Positions 39,218 to 52,149 of a DNA stretch of 64,000 nt are shown here, piece after piece. The DNA is from Bacillus atrophaeus (GTDB taxonomy: Bacteria > Bacillota > Bacilli > Bacillales > Bacillaceae). The notes under the pieces were generated by a model. It was not told where the DNA came from. It did no database searches and saw only the letters and a list, made by a program, of their open reading frames with translations. The stretch covers positions 124,001 to 188,000 of the forward strand of contig NZ_LSBB01000001.1 in NCBI RefSeq assembly GCF_001584335.1, in the 5' to 3' direction. How positions within the stretch are numbered: position 1 is the first letter of the stretch; the number at the start of each line of letters is the position of its first letter. The translations under genes and the position numbers were made by a program.

Positions 39218-40519
39218 ATGAGAATGGTAGATATCATCATAAAAAAACAAAACGGAAAAGAACTCACTTCGGAAGAAATTCAATTCTTCGTCAATGGTTA
39301 CACGGACGGAAGCATTCCTGATTATCAGGCAAGCGCGCTCGCCATGGCGATCTTCTTCCAAGACATGACAGACCGGGAACGTGCTGATTTAACAATGGCG
39401 ATGGTTAACTCTGGTGAAACGATTGATCTCTCAGCCATTGAAGGCATTAAAGTCGACAAGCACTCTACAGGAGGCGTCGGCGACACGACAACACTTGTGC
39501 TTGCACCGCTTGTCGCGGCACTCGATGTGCCAGTCGCAAAAATGTCTGGCCGCGGTCTTGGACATACCGGAGGAACAATTGACAAACTGGAAGCCATTGA
39601 AGGGTTTCACGTGGAACTGTCAAAGGACGAATTTATTAAGCTTGTGAACCGCGACAAGGTTGCCGTCATCGGCCAAAGCGGTAATTTAACACCTGCTGAT
39701 AAAAAACTATATGCCCTTCGAGATGTGACTGGAACAGTTAATTCGATTCCTTTAATTGCCAGCTCAATTATGAGTAAAAAAATCGCTGCCGGAGCCGATG
39801 CCATCGTTCTTGATGTCAAAACTGGCGCAGGCGCATTCATGAAAACGGATGAAGATGCCGTGAACCTCGCAAAAGCGATGGTTCGGATCGGTAACAATGT
39901 CGGCCGCCAAACCATGGCTGTTATCTCTGATATGTCCCAGCCGCTCGGCTTTGCAATCGGAAATGCGCTTGAAGTGAAAGAAGCGATTGACACGCTCAAA
40001 GGTGAAGGCCCTGAAGACCTTCACGAGCTTGTCTTAACACTCGGCAGCCAAATGGTCGTCTTGGCGAAAAAAGCCGCTACGTTGGATGAAGCAAGAGAAA
40101 AACTGATAGAAGTCATGAAAAACGGCAAAGCCCTTGAAAAATTCAAAGACTTTCTCAAAAACCAAGGCGGCGACAGCTCAGTTGTTGATGATCCGTCAAA
40201 ACTGCCGCAGGCTGCTTACAAGATTGACGTTCCTGCGAAAGAAGCGGGCGTTGTCTCCGAAATTGTCGCAGACGAAATCGGCGTCGCAGCGATGCTGTTA
40301 GGTGCAGGACGCGCGACAAAAGAAGACGACATCGACCTGGCCGTCGGTATTATGCTCCGCAAAAAAGTCGGCGACAAGGTTGAAAAAGGCGAAGCGCTGG
40401 TAACACTCTATGCCAACCGCGAGAACGTCGATCAAGTGACGGAGAAAATCTATGAGAACATACGAATCTCGGAAAAAGGAGAGGCACCGAAGCTGATCCA
40501 TACGTTGATTACAGAATAA
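39218..40519 (+). CDS. pdp: Pyrimidine-nucleoside phosphorylase
   Basis: This 433-residue enzyme phosphorolyses thymidine, uridine and deoxyuridine. Signatures are [18 protein letters not shown] (about 80-97, phosphate loop), [16 protein letters not shown] and [10 protein letters not shown]. The all-helical N-domain and C-terminal beta/alpha domain are complete. ATG 39218 is used because AAAGGACTGGTG precedes it. It is the last gene of the operon. Confidence 0.96.
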   Translation: MRMVDIIIKKQNGKELTSEEIQFFVNGYTDGSIPDYQASALAMAIFFQDMTDRERADLTMAMVNSGETIDLSAIEGIKVDKHSTGGVGDTTTLVLAPLVAALDVPVAKMSGRGLGHTGGTIDKLEAIEGFHVELSKDEFIKLVNRDKVAVIGQSGNLTPADKKLYALRDVTGTVNSIPLIASSIMSKKIAAGADAIVLDVKTGAGAFMKTDEDAVNLAKAMVRIGNNVGRQTMAVISDMSQPLGFAIGNALEVKEAIDTLKGEGPEDLHELVLTLGSQMVVLAKKAATLDEAREKLIEVMKNGKALEKFKDFLKNQGGDSSVVDDPSKLPQAAYKIDVPAKEAGVVSEIVADEIGVAAMLLGAGRATKEDDIDLAVGIMLRKKVGDKVEKGEALVTLYANRENVDQVTEKIYENIRISEKGEAPKLIHTLITE

Positions 40520-40527
40520 GAATAAAA

Positions 40528-40560
40528 AACAGCACATCTAATGGGATGTGCTGTTTTTAT
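40528..40560. terminator. Bidirectional terminator pdp/hutM
   Basis: The perfect 11-bp stem AACAGCACATC / GATGTGCTGTT is preceded by A6 and followed by T-rich DNA, between convergent operons. Confidence 0.88.
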
Positions 40561-41990
40561 TAAAGAATTTCATCAACCGGATATTCTTCTTGCCCGGCTT
40601 CTTTTGTTTGATTGAGAGTTCTTTTTTTGAAAAAGTGGATGAGATAGCATAGGAGAATACACGGAATTCCGCAAAAGAGTGCGATTCTCTGGTTGGGATC
40701 AAAAGCGAGACCTATACAAGAAGCAAAACATAAGATAAGAGCGGCGATGGGAACAAGAGGATAAAGCGGTGTGCGAAAGATTAAATCGTTTACATTCCCC
40801 CCTTTTTTAAGGAAGTTTTTCCGGAATAATATTTGCGACATCGCGATGCTCATCCATACAACGACACCTGCAAATCCGGCAATCGCTACCAGCACCACAT
40901 ATACCGTTCCAGGCGCCACAATACTTGAAATCAGAGATAAACAGGATACGGCCATGCTGATCATTAGGGCATTAAGAGGAATGCCTTTCTTTGTGATTTT
41001 TTTAAAACGGGAGCTGATCATGTTTTCATTAGCTAAAGACCACAGCATACGGGTTGAGGCGTACAGGCCTGAATTTGCCACGGACAGTAAGGCTGTTAGA
41101 ATCACAAAATTCATAATATCTGCGGCGTAAGGTATGCCGATTTCCGAAAATACTGCTACAAACGGGCTTTCAATCACTCCGGCTTCTTTCCATGAAATCA
41201 GCCCGGATAAGACGAAGATGGCGCCTATGAAAAAAATAACTGTTCTCCAAGCAACATTTCGAATCGATCGCGGTATGTCTTTTTCTGGGTTTGCGGTTTC
41301 TCCTGCCGTGATCCCGATCAATTCTGTTCCTGAAAAGGCAAAGCTCACAGATATCATGGCGATAAATACAGCGAGAAAACCATTCGGAAACAATCCTCCA
41401 TGACCTGTGAAATTTGAAAACATAGGAGCTTCAGCCGTCCCGTTTAATGAGATCAAGCCAAACATGGCGGCGCCTCCTAAAATGATAAATAAAAGGATGG
41501 TGACGATTTTTACACTGGAAAACCAAAATTCTGTTTCAGCGAATAATTTGACTGAAAACGCATTGGCTGCGAAAAGAATAGCCGCAAAAATCGTACTCCA
41601 CATCCAAACGCTGCTATCAGGAAACCAGCGCTGCATAAGGATGCCGGAAGCGGTAAACTCTGAACCTACCGTGACCACCCAATTCACCCAGTACATGATG
41701 CCGACCATAAAGCCTGTAGAAGGCCCGATGAATGTTGTGGCGTACTTTTGAAAGGAACCGGTCACCGGCATGGCAACCGATAATTCACCGAGACACTGCA
41801 TCACAAGATACATCATCAAGCCGCCGATTAAGTAGGCGAGGATCGTACCGCCGGGACCGGCTTGGCTTAGCGTATACCCCGTACTGAGAAAAAGCCCTGT
41901 CCCAATGACACCTCCCAATGAAATCATAAATAAGTGCCTGCTTTTCATTGTGCGTTTCAATTGCTGGCCGCTGCTTTTATGAAGATCCAC
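40560..41990 (-). CDS. hutM: Histidine permease HutM
   Basis: This 476-residue amino-acid permease of the APC family has 12 predicted helices. The N-terminal signature [20 protein letters not shown] and [14 protein letters not shown] mark the amino-acid transporter branch. It is the last gene of the hut operon and imports histidine. ATG 41990 follows GGAGGAAT. The C-terminal tail is charged ([14 protein letters not shown]). Confidence 0.94.
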   Translation of the reverse strand: MDLHKSSGQQLKRTMKSRHLFMISLGGVIGTGLFLSTGYTLSQAGPGGTILAYLIGGLMMYLVMQCLGELSVAMPVTGSFQKYATTFIGPSTGFMVGIMYWVNWVVTVGSEFTASGILMQRWFPDSSVWMWSTIFAAILFAANAFSVKLFAETEFWFSSVKIVTILLFIILGGAAMFGLISLNGTAEAPMFSNFTGHGGLFPNGFLAVFIAMISVSFAFSGTELIGITAGETANPEKDIPRSIRNVAWRTVIFFIGAIFVLSGLISWKEAGVIESPFVAVFSEIGIPYAADIMNFVILTALLSVANSGLYASTRMLWSLANENMISSRFKKITKKGIPLNALMISMAVSCLSLISSIVAPGTVYVVLVAIAGFAGVVVWMSIAMSQILFRKNFLKKGGNVNDLIFRTPLYPLVPIAALILCFASCIGLAFDPNQRIALFCGIPCILLCYLIHFFKKRTLNQTKEAGQEEYPVDEIL

Positions 41991-42049
41991 TATTCGGATT
42001 CCTCCTTTTGAATGAAGTTTGTCTTACAGAAGAATGCTCCGGCAGCCAT

Positions 42050-44294
<2,245 letters not shown>

Positions 44295-45953
44295 TTATTT
44301 TTGCATCGGCACGATAATGTCCTGTTTTTTCGCTACTTCCACGGCACGCTCATATCCCGCGTCCGCATGGCGTATAATGCCCATTCCAGGATCACTTGTT
44401 AAGACCCGGGCGAGCCGTTCGTCGGCGAGCTCACTTCCATCGGCTACCGCCACCATACCGGCGTGAAGAGAATATCCCATTCCGACGCCGCCGCCATGAT
44501 GGAAGGAAACCCAGCTTGCACCTGCAGCCGTGTTCACAAGCGCATTGAGAACAGCCCAATCGCCGACAGCGTCACTCCCGTCTTTCATCGCTTCTGTTTC
44601 TCGGTTTGGAGAGGCAACAGACCCGCAGTCCAAATGGTCTCTTCCGATGACGACAGGCGCTTTTAGTTCCCCATTTCGAACCAATTCGTTAATGGCAAGG
44701 CCCATCTTTTTCCGTTCTCCGTATCCAAGCCAGCAAATACGCGACGGTAAGCCTTGGAATGCGACTTTTTCCTGCGCCATATTGATCCAGCGGTGCAGCG
44801 CTTCATTTTGCGGGAACAGTTCTTTCAATAACGCATCAGTACGGTAAATGTCTTCCGGGTCGCCGGAAAGTGCCGCCCAGCGGAACGGTCCTTTTCCCTC
44901 ACAAAATAAGGGGCGGATGTATGCCGGAACAAACCCCGGAAAATCAAAAGCCTGATGCAGTCCTTCATCTTTTGCCACTTGCCGGATATTGTTGCCGTAA
45001 TCAAATACAATGGAGCCCTTTTGTTGAAATGCCAGCATGGCTTCCACATGTTTTTTCATACTTTGCTTAGAGAGGCGCACGTAAAGGTCTGGATTTTCTT
45101 GCCGCAAGTGATCGGCATCATCAAGCGAATAACCTTCAGGCACATAACCGATTAACGGATCATGGGCAGACGTCTGGTCGGTGACGATATCAATGGTGAC
45201 GCCGCGGTTCAGAAGGGTATGGTGAACCTCTGCCGCGTTCCCGAGAAGGGCGATGGACAGAGGCTTACCTGCTTGCTTTGCCTCTTCTGCCCACGCCAAG
45301 GCTTCTTCAATAGAGGCTGTTTTTCGATCACAATATTTTGTTTCGATTCGCTTGTCGATGCGTTTTTCATCAACCTCAACAGCGATCACAACTCCGTCAT
45401 TCATCGTGACAGACAGCGGCTGGGCGCCTCCCATCCCGCCAAGTCCGGCTGTCAGCGTCAATGTCCCTTTCAAGCTTCCTCCGAAATGCTGTCTCGCAAG
45501 CTCTGCAAAAGTTTCATAGGTTCCTTGCAAAATGCCTTGTGAGCCAATGTAAATCCAGCTTCCCGCCGTCATCTGTCCGTACATCATTAAGCCTTTTTTC
45601 TCAAGCTCGTGGAAATGCTCCCAATTCGCCCATTTCGGGACAAGAACAGAATTAGCCAAAAGCACGCGCGGGGCCTGCGGATGGGTACGGAACATGCCGA
45701 CGGGCTTTCCGGATTGAACGAGCAGTGTTTCGTCATTTTTTAACGTTTTCAAAGAACGTTCTATCGCGTGAAAAGCGTCCCAATCCCGCGCGGCTTTGCC
45801 GATACCGCCATAAACAATGAGGTCTTCTGGTTTCTCAGCGACATCCGGATCGAGATTGTTTCGAAGCATGCGCAACACCGCTTCTTGTTCCCATCCTAAA
45901 CATTCAAGCTCTGTTCCCCGGTTGGACCGGATTGATTTTTTCACATCAGTCAT
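44295..45953 (-). CDS. hutU: Urocanate hydratase HutU
   Basis: This 552-residue NAD-containing urocanase is the second step of histidine breakdown. Family hallmarks are the Rossmann-like [15 protein letters not shown] (about 170-184), [11 protein letters not shown], and the Cys-containing [16 protein letters not shown]. Near the end [15 protein letters not shown] matches the active-site region. ATG 45953 follows AAGGGGGACG. It is packed 13 nt after hutH. Confidence 0.97.
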   Translation of the reverse strand: MTDVKKSIRSNRGTELECLGWEQEAVLRMLRNNLDPDVAEKPEDLIVYGGIGKAARDWDAFHAIERSLKTLKNDETLLVQSGKPVGMFRTHPQAPRVLLANSVLVPKWANWEHFHELEKKGLMMYGQMTAGSWIYIGSQGILQGTYETFAELARQHFGGSLKGTLTLTAGLGGMGGAQPLSVTMNDGVVIAVEVDEKRIDKRIETKYCDRKTASIEEALAWAEEAKQAGKPLSIALLGNAAEVHHTLLNRGVTIDIVTDQTSAHDPLIGYVPEGYSLDDADHLRQENPDLYVRLSKQSMKKHVEAMLAFQQKGSIVFDYGNNIRQVAKDEGLHQAFDFPGFVPAYIRPLFCEGKGPFRWAALSGDPEDIYRTDALLKELFPQNEALHRWINMAQEKVAFQGLPSRICWLGYGERKKMGLAINELVRNGELKAPVVIGRDHLDCGSVASPNRETEAMKDGSDAVGDWAVLNALVNTAAGASWVSFHHGGGVGMGYSLHAGMVAVADGSELADERLARVLTSDPGMGIIRHADAGYERAVEVAKKQDIIVPMQK

Positions 45954-45966
45954 AAGTTCGTCCCCC

Positions 45967-47487
45967 TTAGTTTGTCATCAGTTCTTGATTCTGTTGATCC
46001 GGCAAAAAAGATTCCTTTTTCAGCCAATCATTCAAATGCTCAATGTCATAAGCAAAGACACGGTCTTGCTGAATGGATGGCACGACTTTTCTCATTTCGT
46101 GAAAAAGCTGTTTTGTATAAGAAGCTGCGTTTTCTATGCCTCTGTATTCGACAGCCTGCATCGCGCAAATCGCTTCAATCGCAATCACTCTTCTCGTATT
46201 GGCAATAACTTGATAAGCATGCCTTGAAGCGATGGTTCCCATGCTGACGTGGTCTTCTTGGTTGGCGGATGACGGAATAGAATCCACACTCGCGGGATGG
46301 GCCAGTGTTTTATTTTCAGAAACAAGCGAGGCCGCGGCATACTGCATAATCATCGCGCCGGATTGCAAGCCCGGCTGAGGGCTTAAGAATGGCGGCAGAT
46401 CATTCAGTTGCGGATTCACAAGCCGTTCTATTCTGCGCTCCGCAATATTAGCGAGCTCTGCTGTTGCAATCTTTAGAAAATCCATTGCAAAGGCGATCGG
46501 CTGTCCGTGAAAGTTTCCGCCTGAAATGATTTTGTCACCGTCATTGAAAATGAGCGGGTTATCTGTGGCCGCGTTCATCTCAATCTCTAATTTTTCTTTG
46601 ACATAGCCTAACGTCTGCCATGTCGCACCGTGCACCTGCGGAATACAGCGCAGTGAATATGCATCCTGCACCCGCAATTCGCCTTGAGATGTCGTCAGTT
46701 TGCTGTCTGACAGGTAAAAGCGGATTCGTTCTGCCACATCAATCTGTTCCTGATAGCCGCGGGCTGAGTGAATATCTTCATCAAACGCATCCATAATTCC
46801 GCGAAGCCCTTCAATCGTTAAACTGGCAATCCGTTCTGATTGAAAGGCTAGTTTTTCAGCTTCAATGTAAGAGACGACGCCCATAGCGGTCATGGCCTGT
46901 GTGCCGTTAATCAAGGCAAGCCCTTCTTTTGACGTCAGGGTGACCGGCTGAATACCAGCTTTTTTCAACGCCTGCATCGTCGGCATCCGTTCTCCTTCAA
47001 AAAAGACCTCTCCTTGCCCGATCAGCGCAAGCGCCAGATGAGAAAGCGGAGCCAAATCCCCGCTCGCTCCAAGTGATCCCTGCTGGGGAATGACCGGATG
47101 GACACGTTTATTTAAAAACGCCAGCAAATGTTCAATCAGCTCAGCACGTACACCGGAAAACCCTTTTAACAGTGCATTCGCGCGTAAAAGCAGCATAGCT
47201 CTAGAAACAGACTCTGGAAAAGGGTCGCCGACTCCGCAGGCATGAGAAAGGATTAAATTCAGCTGCAGGGCCGCCGCATCTTCCTTTTGAATCAGTACAT
47301 CACTGAATTTGCCAAAACCGGTGGTAATGCCATAGATTGTCTTTTCTTTCTGAACAATCCGTTCCACCGCTGCTCTGCTCTTTTTCACACGCTCCATGCT
47401 TTCTGCGGAAGCCGCTGCCTCTTCAAAATCAAACAGCACACGAGCTACGTCTGCCGTTGTCAGTGAGGAACCGTCTAATGTCACCAT
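45967..47487 (-). CDS. hutH: Histidine ammonia-lyase HutH
   Basis: This 506-residue lyase deaminates histidine to urocanate. The self-processing ASG triad that forms the MIO prosthetic group is in [14 protein letters not shown] (about 139-152). [10 protein letters not shown] near residue 54 and [12 protein letters not shown] complete the signature. ATG 47487 follows AAAGGAGTTGGG. Expression depends on HutP antitermination at the hairpin between hutP and hutH. Confidence 0.97.
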   Translation of the reverse strand: MVTLDGSSLTTADVARVLFDFEEAAASAESMERVKKSRAAVERIVQKEKTIYGITTGFGKFSDVLIQKEDAAALQLNLILSHACGVGDPFPESVSRAMLLLRANALLKGFSGVRAELIEHLLAFLNKRVHPVIPQQGSLGASGDLAPLSHLALALIGQGEVFFEGERMPTMQALKKAGIQPVTLTSKEGLALINGTQAMTAMGVVSYIEAEKLAFQSERIASLTIEGLRGIMDAFDEDIHSARGYQEQIDVAERIRFYLSDSKLTTSQGELRVQDAYSLRCIPQVHGATWQTLGYVKEKLEIEMNAATDNPLIFNDGDKIISGGNFHGQPIAFAMDFLKIATAELANIAERRIERLVNPQLNDLPPFLSPQPGLQSGAMIMQYAAASLVSENKTLAHPASVDSIPSSANQEDHVSMGTIASRHAYQVIANTRRVIAIEAICAMQAVEYRGIENAASYTKQLFHEMRKVVPSIQQDRVFAYDIEHLNDWLKKESFLPDQQNQELMTN

Positions 47488-47534
47488 AAACCCAACTCCT
47501 TTGTCTTTACTTTGATAAAGCGCCCATACAAAAA

Positions 47535-47573
47535 GGGGCTATGCTGTGAAAATCTGATTTCACGCATAGCCCC
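47535..47573 (-). terminator. HutP-controlled attenuator
   Basis: Minus-strand GGGGCTATGC pairs with GCATAGCCCC, extended by the inner TGTGAAA/TTTCACG pairing, and is followed by T5. This is the intrinsic terminator between hutP and hutH. UAG triplets in the stem (CTATAG/ATAG context) fit the NAG repeats bound by HutP with histidine and Mg. Confidence 0.85.
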
Positions 47574-47599
47574 CTATCGTCTAAGATCTATGGGCTGTT

Positions 47600-48046
47600 T
47601 CATATGTGATTAATTCCTACGCCGAATGTTTCATGCTCAAGTCCCTTAATCGGCGCTCCGATCGTTCCGTAAAGCGAGACGGCAATCCAATCGCCTTCCG
47701 CTTCACTTTCATAAGGATTTCCTCTCAGAACGGCGAATCTCAAACCGACCGTCCGAAGCAGCGATCCAAGCAGCATCTCACCCCTTGTCACACCATGTAA
47801 GGCCTCCATCGTCGCATGATAAAGCGCATGCGATTCACGATAACCCTCTGACTGAATGACACCGCCTTTTTTGGAAGCGGTTTCAATTGCGGCTACTACC
47901 TTATGCGCATCCATTGAGCCTACCTTCCCGAGACAGACTTTCCAGCCATCTCGCTCAAGCTCTCCGACCCGCTTACTTTCTTCAGACTCATTGAGCAGAA
48001 GAAGAACAGACAGTCGGCCGATGCGGCGTTCTTTGTGTAATGTCAT
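47600..48046 (-). CDS. hutP: Histidine-responsive RNA-binding antiterminator HutP
   Basis: This 148-residue hexameric antiterminator binds histidine and Mg and then the terminator RNA upstream of hutH, letting polymerase continue. The protein matches the family along its length, including the metal/histidine-binding HALYHATMEALHGVTRG and the end GLEHETFGVGINHI. ATG 48046 gives the usual length; upstream in-frame residues have no support. Its coding sequence contains a cre-like site at 47872. Confidence 0.96.
   Translation of the reverse strand: MTLHKERRIGRLSVLLLLNESEESKRVGELERDGWKVCLGKVGSMDAHKVVAAIETASKKGGVIQSEGYRESHALYHATMEALHGVTRGEMLLGSLLRTVGLRFAVLRGNPYESEAEGDWIAVSLYGTIGAPIKGLEHETFGVGINHI
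47872..47885. promoter_or_regulatory. cre site inside hutP
   Basis: TGGAAGCGGTTTCA matches the CcpA consensus at 13 of 14 positions. It lies about 205 nt after the expected hut transcript start, where a catabolite-repression site is known in B. subtilis. Confidence 0.75.
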
Positions 48047-48096
48047 ATATGAATCACTCAATTCTGAAATATTCTGATAACTAGTAACTGAGTTTT

Positions 48097-48125
48097 ATAT
48101 TAAGTGTTTATTTCGCAGAAGTCAA
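48097..48125 (-). promoter_or_regulatory. hut operon promoter
   Basis: On the minus strand TTGACT, a 17-bp spacer and TAATAT lie 51 bp before hutP. Confidence 0.75.
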
Positions 48126-48134
48126 AAGGTTTTT

Positions 48135-48317
48135 TACATTCTTTAGCACGGTAGATTGGTATCGTGATATAGAATTTTCACAATACAACATTCCAAACGA
48201 CAGCAGCATCTACGAACTGATCCATGACCCCGAGATTGGCACCATTCTGATCTGACCGTTTCTGAAGTTCATGCGGAGCTTACAATAGCCGCGCTGGAAT
48301 CATCTATCCGTTTGAAT
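48135..48317 (+). pseudogene. Degenerate coding fragment, unidentified
   Basis: Between the hut promoter and the arabinanase gene, a plus-strand frame reads DWYRDIEFSQYNIPNDSS then IYELIHDPEIGTILI and stops. A one-base shift continues VSEVHAELTIAALESSIR. Both parts have real-protein composition, there is no start or ribosome site, and a good terminator follows. It looks like the 3' end of a lost gene with a frameshift. The family is not recognised. Confidence 0.35.
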
Positions 48318-48321
48318 TCGA

Positions 48322-48360
48322 AAACATCCGGCCGCGATGACGGAGCCGGATGTTTTATTC
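48322..48360 (+). terminator. Terminator after the degenerate fragment
   Basis: The perfect 11-bp stem AAACATCCGGC / GCCGGATGTTT is followed by TATTC. It would also shield the arabinanase gene from upstream transcription. Confidence 0.7.
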
Positions 48361-48440
48361 ATATCGATTTCATTCGTATCATAAGATGGGATGTTGTGAT
48401 TAGTCTTTTATAGTTTGGAAAAAGAGAGGAGAACGTACAT

Positions 48441-49859
48441 ATGAGCAGCCGCTTGTTTCGTTTATGTTTCATAACTGCCATTTTCATCGCATTCACCTTG
48501 CCAAGCGCCGCACAAGCACAGGAAGCTGAAAAACCGGTTTTTAAAGAAGTAAGCGTCCATGACCCTTCAGTAATTCAGACAGATGGGACCTTTTACGTAT
48601 TCGGCTCCCATTTAGCCTCCGCCAAATCAAAGAACCTCATGCAATGGCAGCAGTTGACCACAAGTGTAACTAACAAGAATCCTCTCATCCCGAGTGTGTA
48701 TGAAGAATTAAAAGAAACCTTTGAATGGGCGCAATCCGACACCTTGTGGGCCGCGGACGTCACGCAGCTGGCAGACGGCAAATATTACATGTACTACAAC
48801 GCCTGCCGCGGAGATTCACCAAGATCGGCAATGGGTGTTGCCGTCGCTGACAACATCGAAGGCCCCTACAAAAACAAAGGCATCTTTCTGAAATCAGGCA
48901 TGGATGGCACAAGCAATGACGGCACTCCATATGACGCAACCAAACATCCAAATGTCGTCGACCCCCATACCTTTTTCGACAAGGACGGCAAGCTATGGAT
49001 GGTCTACGGCTCCTACTCAGGCGGTATTTTCATCCTGGAAATGAATCCAAAAACAGGCTTCCCGCTCCCTGGACAGGGCTACGGCAAAAAACTGCTCGGC
49101 GGCAACCACAGCAGAATCGAAGGCCCATATATCCTCTACAATCCAGACACAAAATACTACTACATGTATCTATCATTTGGAGGGCTTGACGCAACAGGCG
49201 GCTACAACATGCGCGTCGTCCGCTCCAAAAAACCAGACGGTCCGTATTATGACGCAGAGGGCAACCCAATGATTGATGTCCGAGGCAAAGAAGGCACATT
49301 CTTCGATGATCGCTCCATTGAGCCGTACGGCGTCAAACTCATGGGCAGCTATTCATTTGAAACAGAAACTGAAAAAGGAGCGGGCTACGTCTCACCAGGC
49401 CACAACTCAGCCTATTATGACCAAAAAACCGGCCGCTCATATTTAATCTTTCACACGCGATTCCCAGACAGAGGTGAAGAACACGAAGTCAGAGTCCACC
49501 AGATGTTCATGAACAAAGACGGCTGGCCGGTAGTGGCGCCATATCGATACGCAGGTGAAACACTGAAAAAAGTAAAACAAAAAGACATCACAGGAACATA
49601 TAAACTCATCCAGCACGGAAAAGACATCTCAGCCGACATCAAAAAAACCATCAACATCCAGCTCAACAAAAACCACACCATTTCCGGGGAAATGACCGGG
49701 ACTTGGGAGAAGACTGGGAAGAATACAGCTGAACTCACATTAGCCGGCAAAGCGTATAGCGGAGTATTTTTACGCCAGTGGGATTCGGTGAGAGAGAAGA
49801 ATGTGATGACATTTAGTGTGTTGAGTGGCAGCGGTGAGGCTTTTTGGGGGAGTGAATAG
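48441..49859 (+). CDS. abn2: Secreted endo-alpha-1,5-L-arabinanase Abn2
   Basis: This 472-residue glycoside hydrolase of family 43 has a Sec signal peptide (about 1-26, cleavage near AQA-QEA). The five-bladed beta-propeller shows the catalytic base Asp in SVHDPSVI (about 38), an Asp in HPNVVDPHTF and the acid Glu in HSRIEGPYIL. An extra C-terminal beta domain (about 380-472) distinguishes it from the smaller AbnA. It corresponds to YxiA/Abn2 of B. subtilis. ATG 48441 follows AGAGGAGAA. It acts outside the cell on arabinan of plant pectin. Confidence 0.94.
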   Translation: MSSRLFRLCFITAIFIAFTLPSAAQAQEAEKPVFKEVSVHDPSVIQTDGTFYVFGSHLASAKSKNLMQWQQLTTSVTNKNPLIPSVYEELKETFEWAQSDTLWAADVTQLADGKYYMYYNACRGDSPRSAMGVAVADNIEGPYKNKGIFLKSGMDGTSNDGTPYDATKHPNVVDPHTFFDKDGKLWMVYGSYSGGIFILEMNPKTGFPLPGQGYGKKLLGGNHSRIEGPYILYNPDTKYYYMYLSFGGLDATGGYNMRVVRSKKPDGPYYDAEGNPMIDVRGKEGTFFDDRSIEPYGVKLMGSYSFETETEKGAGYVSPGHNSAYYDQKTGRSYLIFHTRFPDRGEEHEVRVHQMFMNKDGWPVVAPYRYAGETLKKVKQKDITGTYKLIQHGKDISADIKKTINIQLNKNHTISGEMTGTWEKTGKNTAELTLAGKAYSGVFLRQWDSVREKNVMTFSVLSGSGEAFWGSE

Positions 49860-49874
49860 ATAACTATAATTTAA

Positions 49875-49913
49875 TCTAAAAGAGCCCTTTTTATTAAAAA
49901 GGGCTCTTTTAGA
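49875..49913. terminator. Long perfect hairpin terminator after abn2
   Basis: The 18-bp perfect inverted repeat starts TCTAAAAGAGCCC, has the 3-nt loop ATT, and contains T runs on both arms. It marks the boundary to the AT-rich island. Confidence 0.85.
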
Positions 49914-50043
49914 TTTATTTTTAAAAAATCGAAAGTATCTCAACAGAATATTACTCTGTAGAGTATATTAAGAGTCGAAAAGTTGTATTATGATATTGAT
50001 ATGAATTTTTTAGTATAAAATCCAATATTTAAAAGAGGTGTTT

Positions 50044-50394
50044 ATGAGTACAGAAACTCTTCAAAAATTTTTTGAGAAAGTTATCGCAAAGAAAATTTTA
50101 GATAATATAGACAGTGTTTTATTACGTGAAGACATTAAACAAACGCAGTTGAGTATTCGAACAGGCAAAAGCGACAACGCATTTAACAAAATGCTTAACG
50201 AAATGAAGATTCCTAAATTAACAACGATTCTAAGGTATCTTAGGTCTTTAAATGAAATACTAAGAGAAAGAAATAGAAAAGAAATAACATTAGAACAATT
50301 TATTGATGATGAAGTTTTAGAGATTATTAAAGTTACAAATAATATTGCAGATGCAGATATAACTATTTTTTTAGAGACAATAAAAACCTTTTAA
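50044..50394 (+). CDS. Small XRE-like DNA-binding protein, candidate restriction controller
   Basis: This 116-residue protein has a helix-turn-helix-like region at about 30-70. It contains IKQTQLSIRTGKSDN and KIPKLTTILRYLRSLNEI, which follow the pattern of XRE regulators (Q..LS..TG.S ... P.l.Ti...l..L). ATG 50044 is preceded by AGAGG at 5-nt spacing. It lies 114 nt upstream of the type IIS restriction gene on the same strand, where controller (C) proteins usually sit. The match to classical C proteins is not close, so the role is inferred from context. Codon use is strongly AT-rich. Confidence 0.55.
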   Translation: MSTETLQKFFEKVIAKKILDNIDSVLLREDIKQTQLSIRTGKSDNAFNKMLNEMKIPKLTTILRYLRSLNEILRERNRKEITLEQFIDDEVLEIIKVTNNIADADITIFLETIKTF

Positions 50395-50508
50395 AAAGCA
50401 CAATATATTATTTTGAAATATTAAAGAAGAAAAAAAAAGATAAGTGCTGAAGAAGAAAAGATATATAAAGAAATAAAAGGATTATAAGAAAGAGATGGGG
50501 AATGTTAA

Positions 50509-52134
50509 GTGGCTTCTGAGAGGTTAGTATGGTTTATTACAAGGCCTGAAAGGGACCCTAAATTTCATCAAGATGCTATAGAAGCACTTTATGAGGCAAC
50601 TGAGAAACTTGCGTTAACATGGACGGGGAATCGTGAGGTCCATAAAATGTTTGAACAAGTTCTTGCTGATAAAGGTGTAAAAAGACAAAATATAAGCACT
50701 GACGGTTCCGGAGGAAGAACATGGATGGCAATGCTGAGAACCTTTGCTTATTGTTATTTAGATGATAACGGAAAAATTAGATTTACAAAATCGGGAAAAG
50801 CTATATTAGAAAATAGAGATGTTTACTTAAATATTCGTAAACAGATACTAACCCTTCAATATCCTAATGCTTATTTTTTAGAAAAAGGATTTAGACCAAA
50901 GTTCAGTGAGAATTTCCAATTGCGACCGGTTAGATTTTTGGTAAAAGTTGCGAATCAAGGAGTTCTGAATTATTATCTAACAAAAGAAGAAATTACTTAC
51001 TTTGTAATGACTGCTCAAAAAGATGATCAAGTAGAAGAAGTTACTGATAAAATTGTCAGTTTTCGTGAAGCTGACAAAGAAGAACAAGAAAAGATGAAAC
51101 AGTTAATAGCTGAAAAGTGTGATCATAGAGAAAGGTCTGATAAAGGAGCACGTGATTTTAATACAGCTCATTCAGATGTTGCTCATACCTTTATGCTCAT
51201 AAGTGAATATACAGGATTGGTCGAATATATTAGAGGGAAAGCGCTAATTGTTGAAAGCAGCAAAAGAGAACAGCTCAATAAAGAGATGGATTTATTGGAT
51301 ATTAAATATCCTTTCAATAAACGTTATCTAATTTCTTTGCAAAGAATGGCTGAGAATAATGGACTTGATATAAATAGCTACAAAGCGAGTAGTTTAAATG
51401 ACATAAAACCTGCTACAAATATGAAAAAAACCGAAAAAAAGATACAATCAATCCTCAAAAATATACCAGAACCAAAATCACTAAGCAAGGAAGAACTGAT
51501 AGGTGTTTTAAATAAAGTATTACCGCCGCGTGATTCAAAAAATATTGCTGAAGATATTCTTTCGAAAGATGAATATAAAACGTTAAATATAGATTTTGTT
51601 GAAAGTTATATAAAAGAGACAAATGATCTGCTATTTGAGGATAAGACAGGTGAGATTTTTAAAGCTCTTGGATTTACTGTAACAATGCACCCCAAAGCAC
51701 TTAATAATGAAAGAACTGAGATAGATTTATTAATTAGTTATGACAATTTTTTTGGAATAATTGATGCAAAAAGATATAAAGGAAAATTCACCTTGAGTGC
51801 ATCTTTTGCTTCCCATATGGCATCCGAATATATACCGAATTATAAAGGATATGATAATAAAGATATGATGTTCTATGGTTATGTTACAGCAGCTGATGAA
51901 TTTAGAGGTGTCAAGAATTTAGATAAGATCAATAAATTGACTGCAAGAAATCTTCAGGGGTTTTCTATCAATGGTATTTTACTAAATGCAAAAACTTTAC
52001 TAGGATTACTTGATTTTTGTATAGAAAATGATTTACCTCCGCAAAAAAGAGTAAAGATTTTTATGAATGCGGTAAAAAATAAAAGTTATTCTTCAATTGA
52101 ACAGCTTCTAACAGAAATAGATCAGATTGACTAG
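50509..52134 (+). CDS. Type IIS restriction endonuclease, AlwI/BstNBI family
   Basis: This 541-residue protein resembles AlwI, PleI, MlyI and Nt.BstNBI in order. The N-terminal recognition part has VWFITRPERDP, LRTFAYCYLDDNGKIRFTKSGKAI, and a segment TYFVMTAQKDDQVEEV then READKEEQEK that parallels BstNBI. The C-terminal nuclease domain has E404-x-D406 and D419-A-K421 in the EIDLLIS and GIIDAKRYKG stretches, a PD-(D/E)xK site resembling the FokI cleavage half. Such enzymes recognise 5-bp asymmetric sites and cut outside them. GTG 50509 follows GATGGGGA. It is AT-rich compared with the flanking chromosome. Confidence 0.8.
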   Translation: MASERLVWFITRPERDPKFHQDAIEALYEATEKLALTWTGNREVHKMFEQVLADKGVKRQNISTDGSGGRTWMAMLRTFAYCYLDDNGKIRFTKSGKAILENRDVYLNIRKQILTLQYPNAYFLEKGFRPKFSENFQLRPVRFLVKVANQGVLNYYLTKEEITYFVMTAQKDDQVEEVTDKIVSFREADKEEQEKMKQLIAEKCDHRERSDKGARDFNTAHSDVAHTFMLISEYTGLVEYIRGKALIVESSKREQLNKEMDLLDIKYPFNKRYLISLQRMAENNGLDINSYKASSLNDIKPATNMKKTEKKIQSILKNIPEPKSLSKEELIGVLNKVLPPRDSKNIAEDILSKDEYKTLNIDFVESYIKETNDLLFEDKTGEIFKALGFTVTMHPKALNNERTEIDLLISYDNFFGIIDAKRYKGKFTLSASFASHMASEYIPNYKGYDNKDMMFYGYVTAADEFRGVKNLDKINKLTARNLQGFSINGILLNAKTLLGLLDFCIENDLPPQKRVKIFMNAVKNKSYSSIEQLLTEIDQID

Positions 52135-52149
52135 GAGAGTGAATTAAAT

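Noticed and set aside
50401-50490. Open stretch after the XRE-like gene with an A9 run and a protein-like end (SAEEEKIYKEIKGL)
   Set aside because: No start codon in frame after the preceding stop; a slippage event is possible but nothing supports it.
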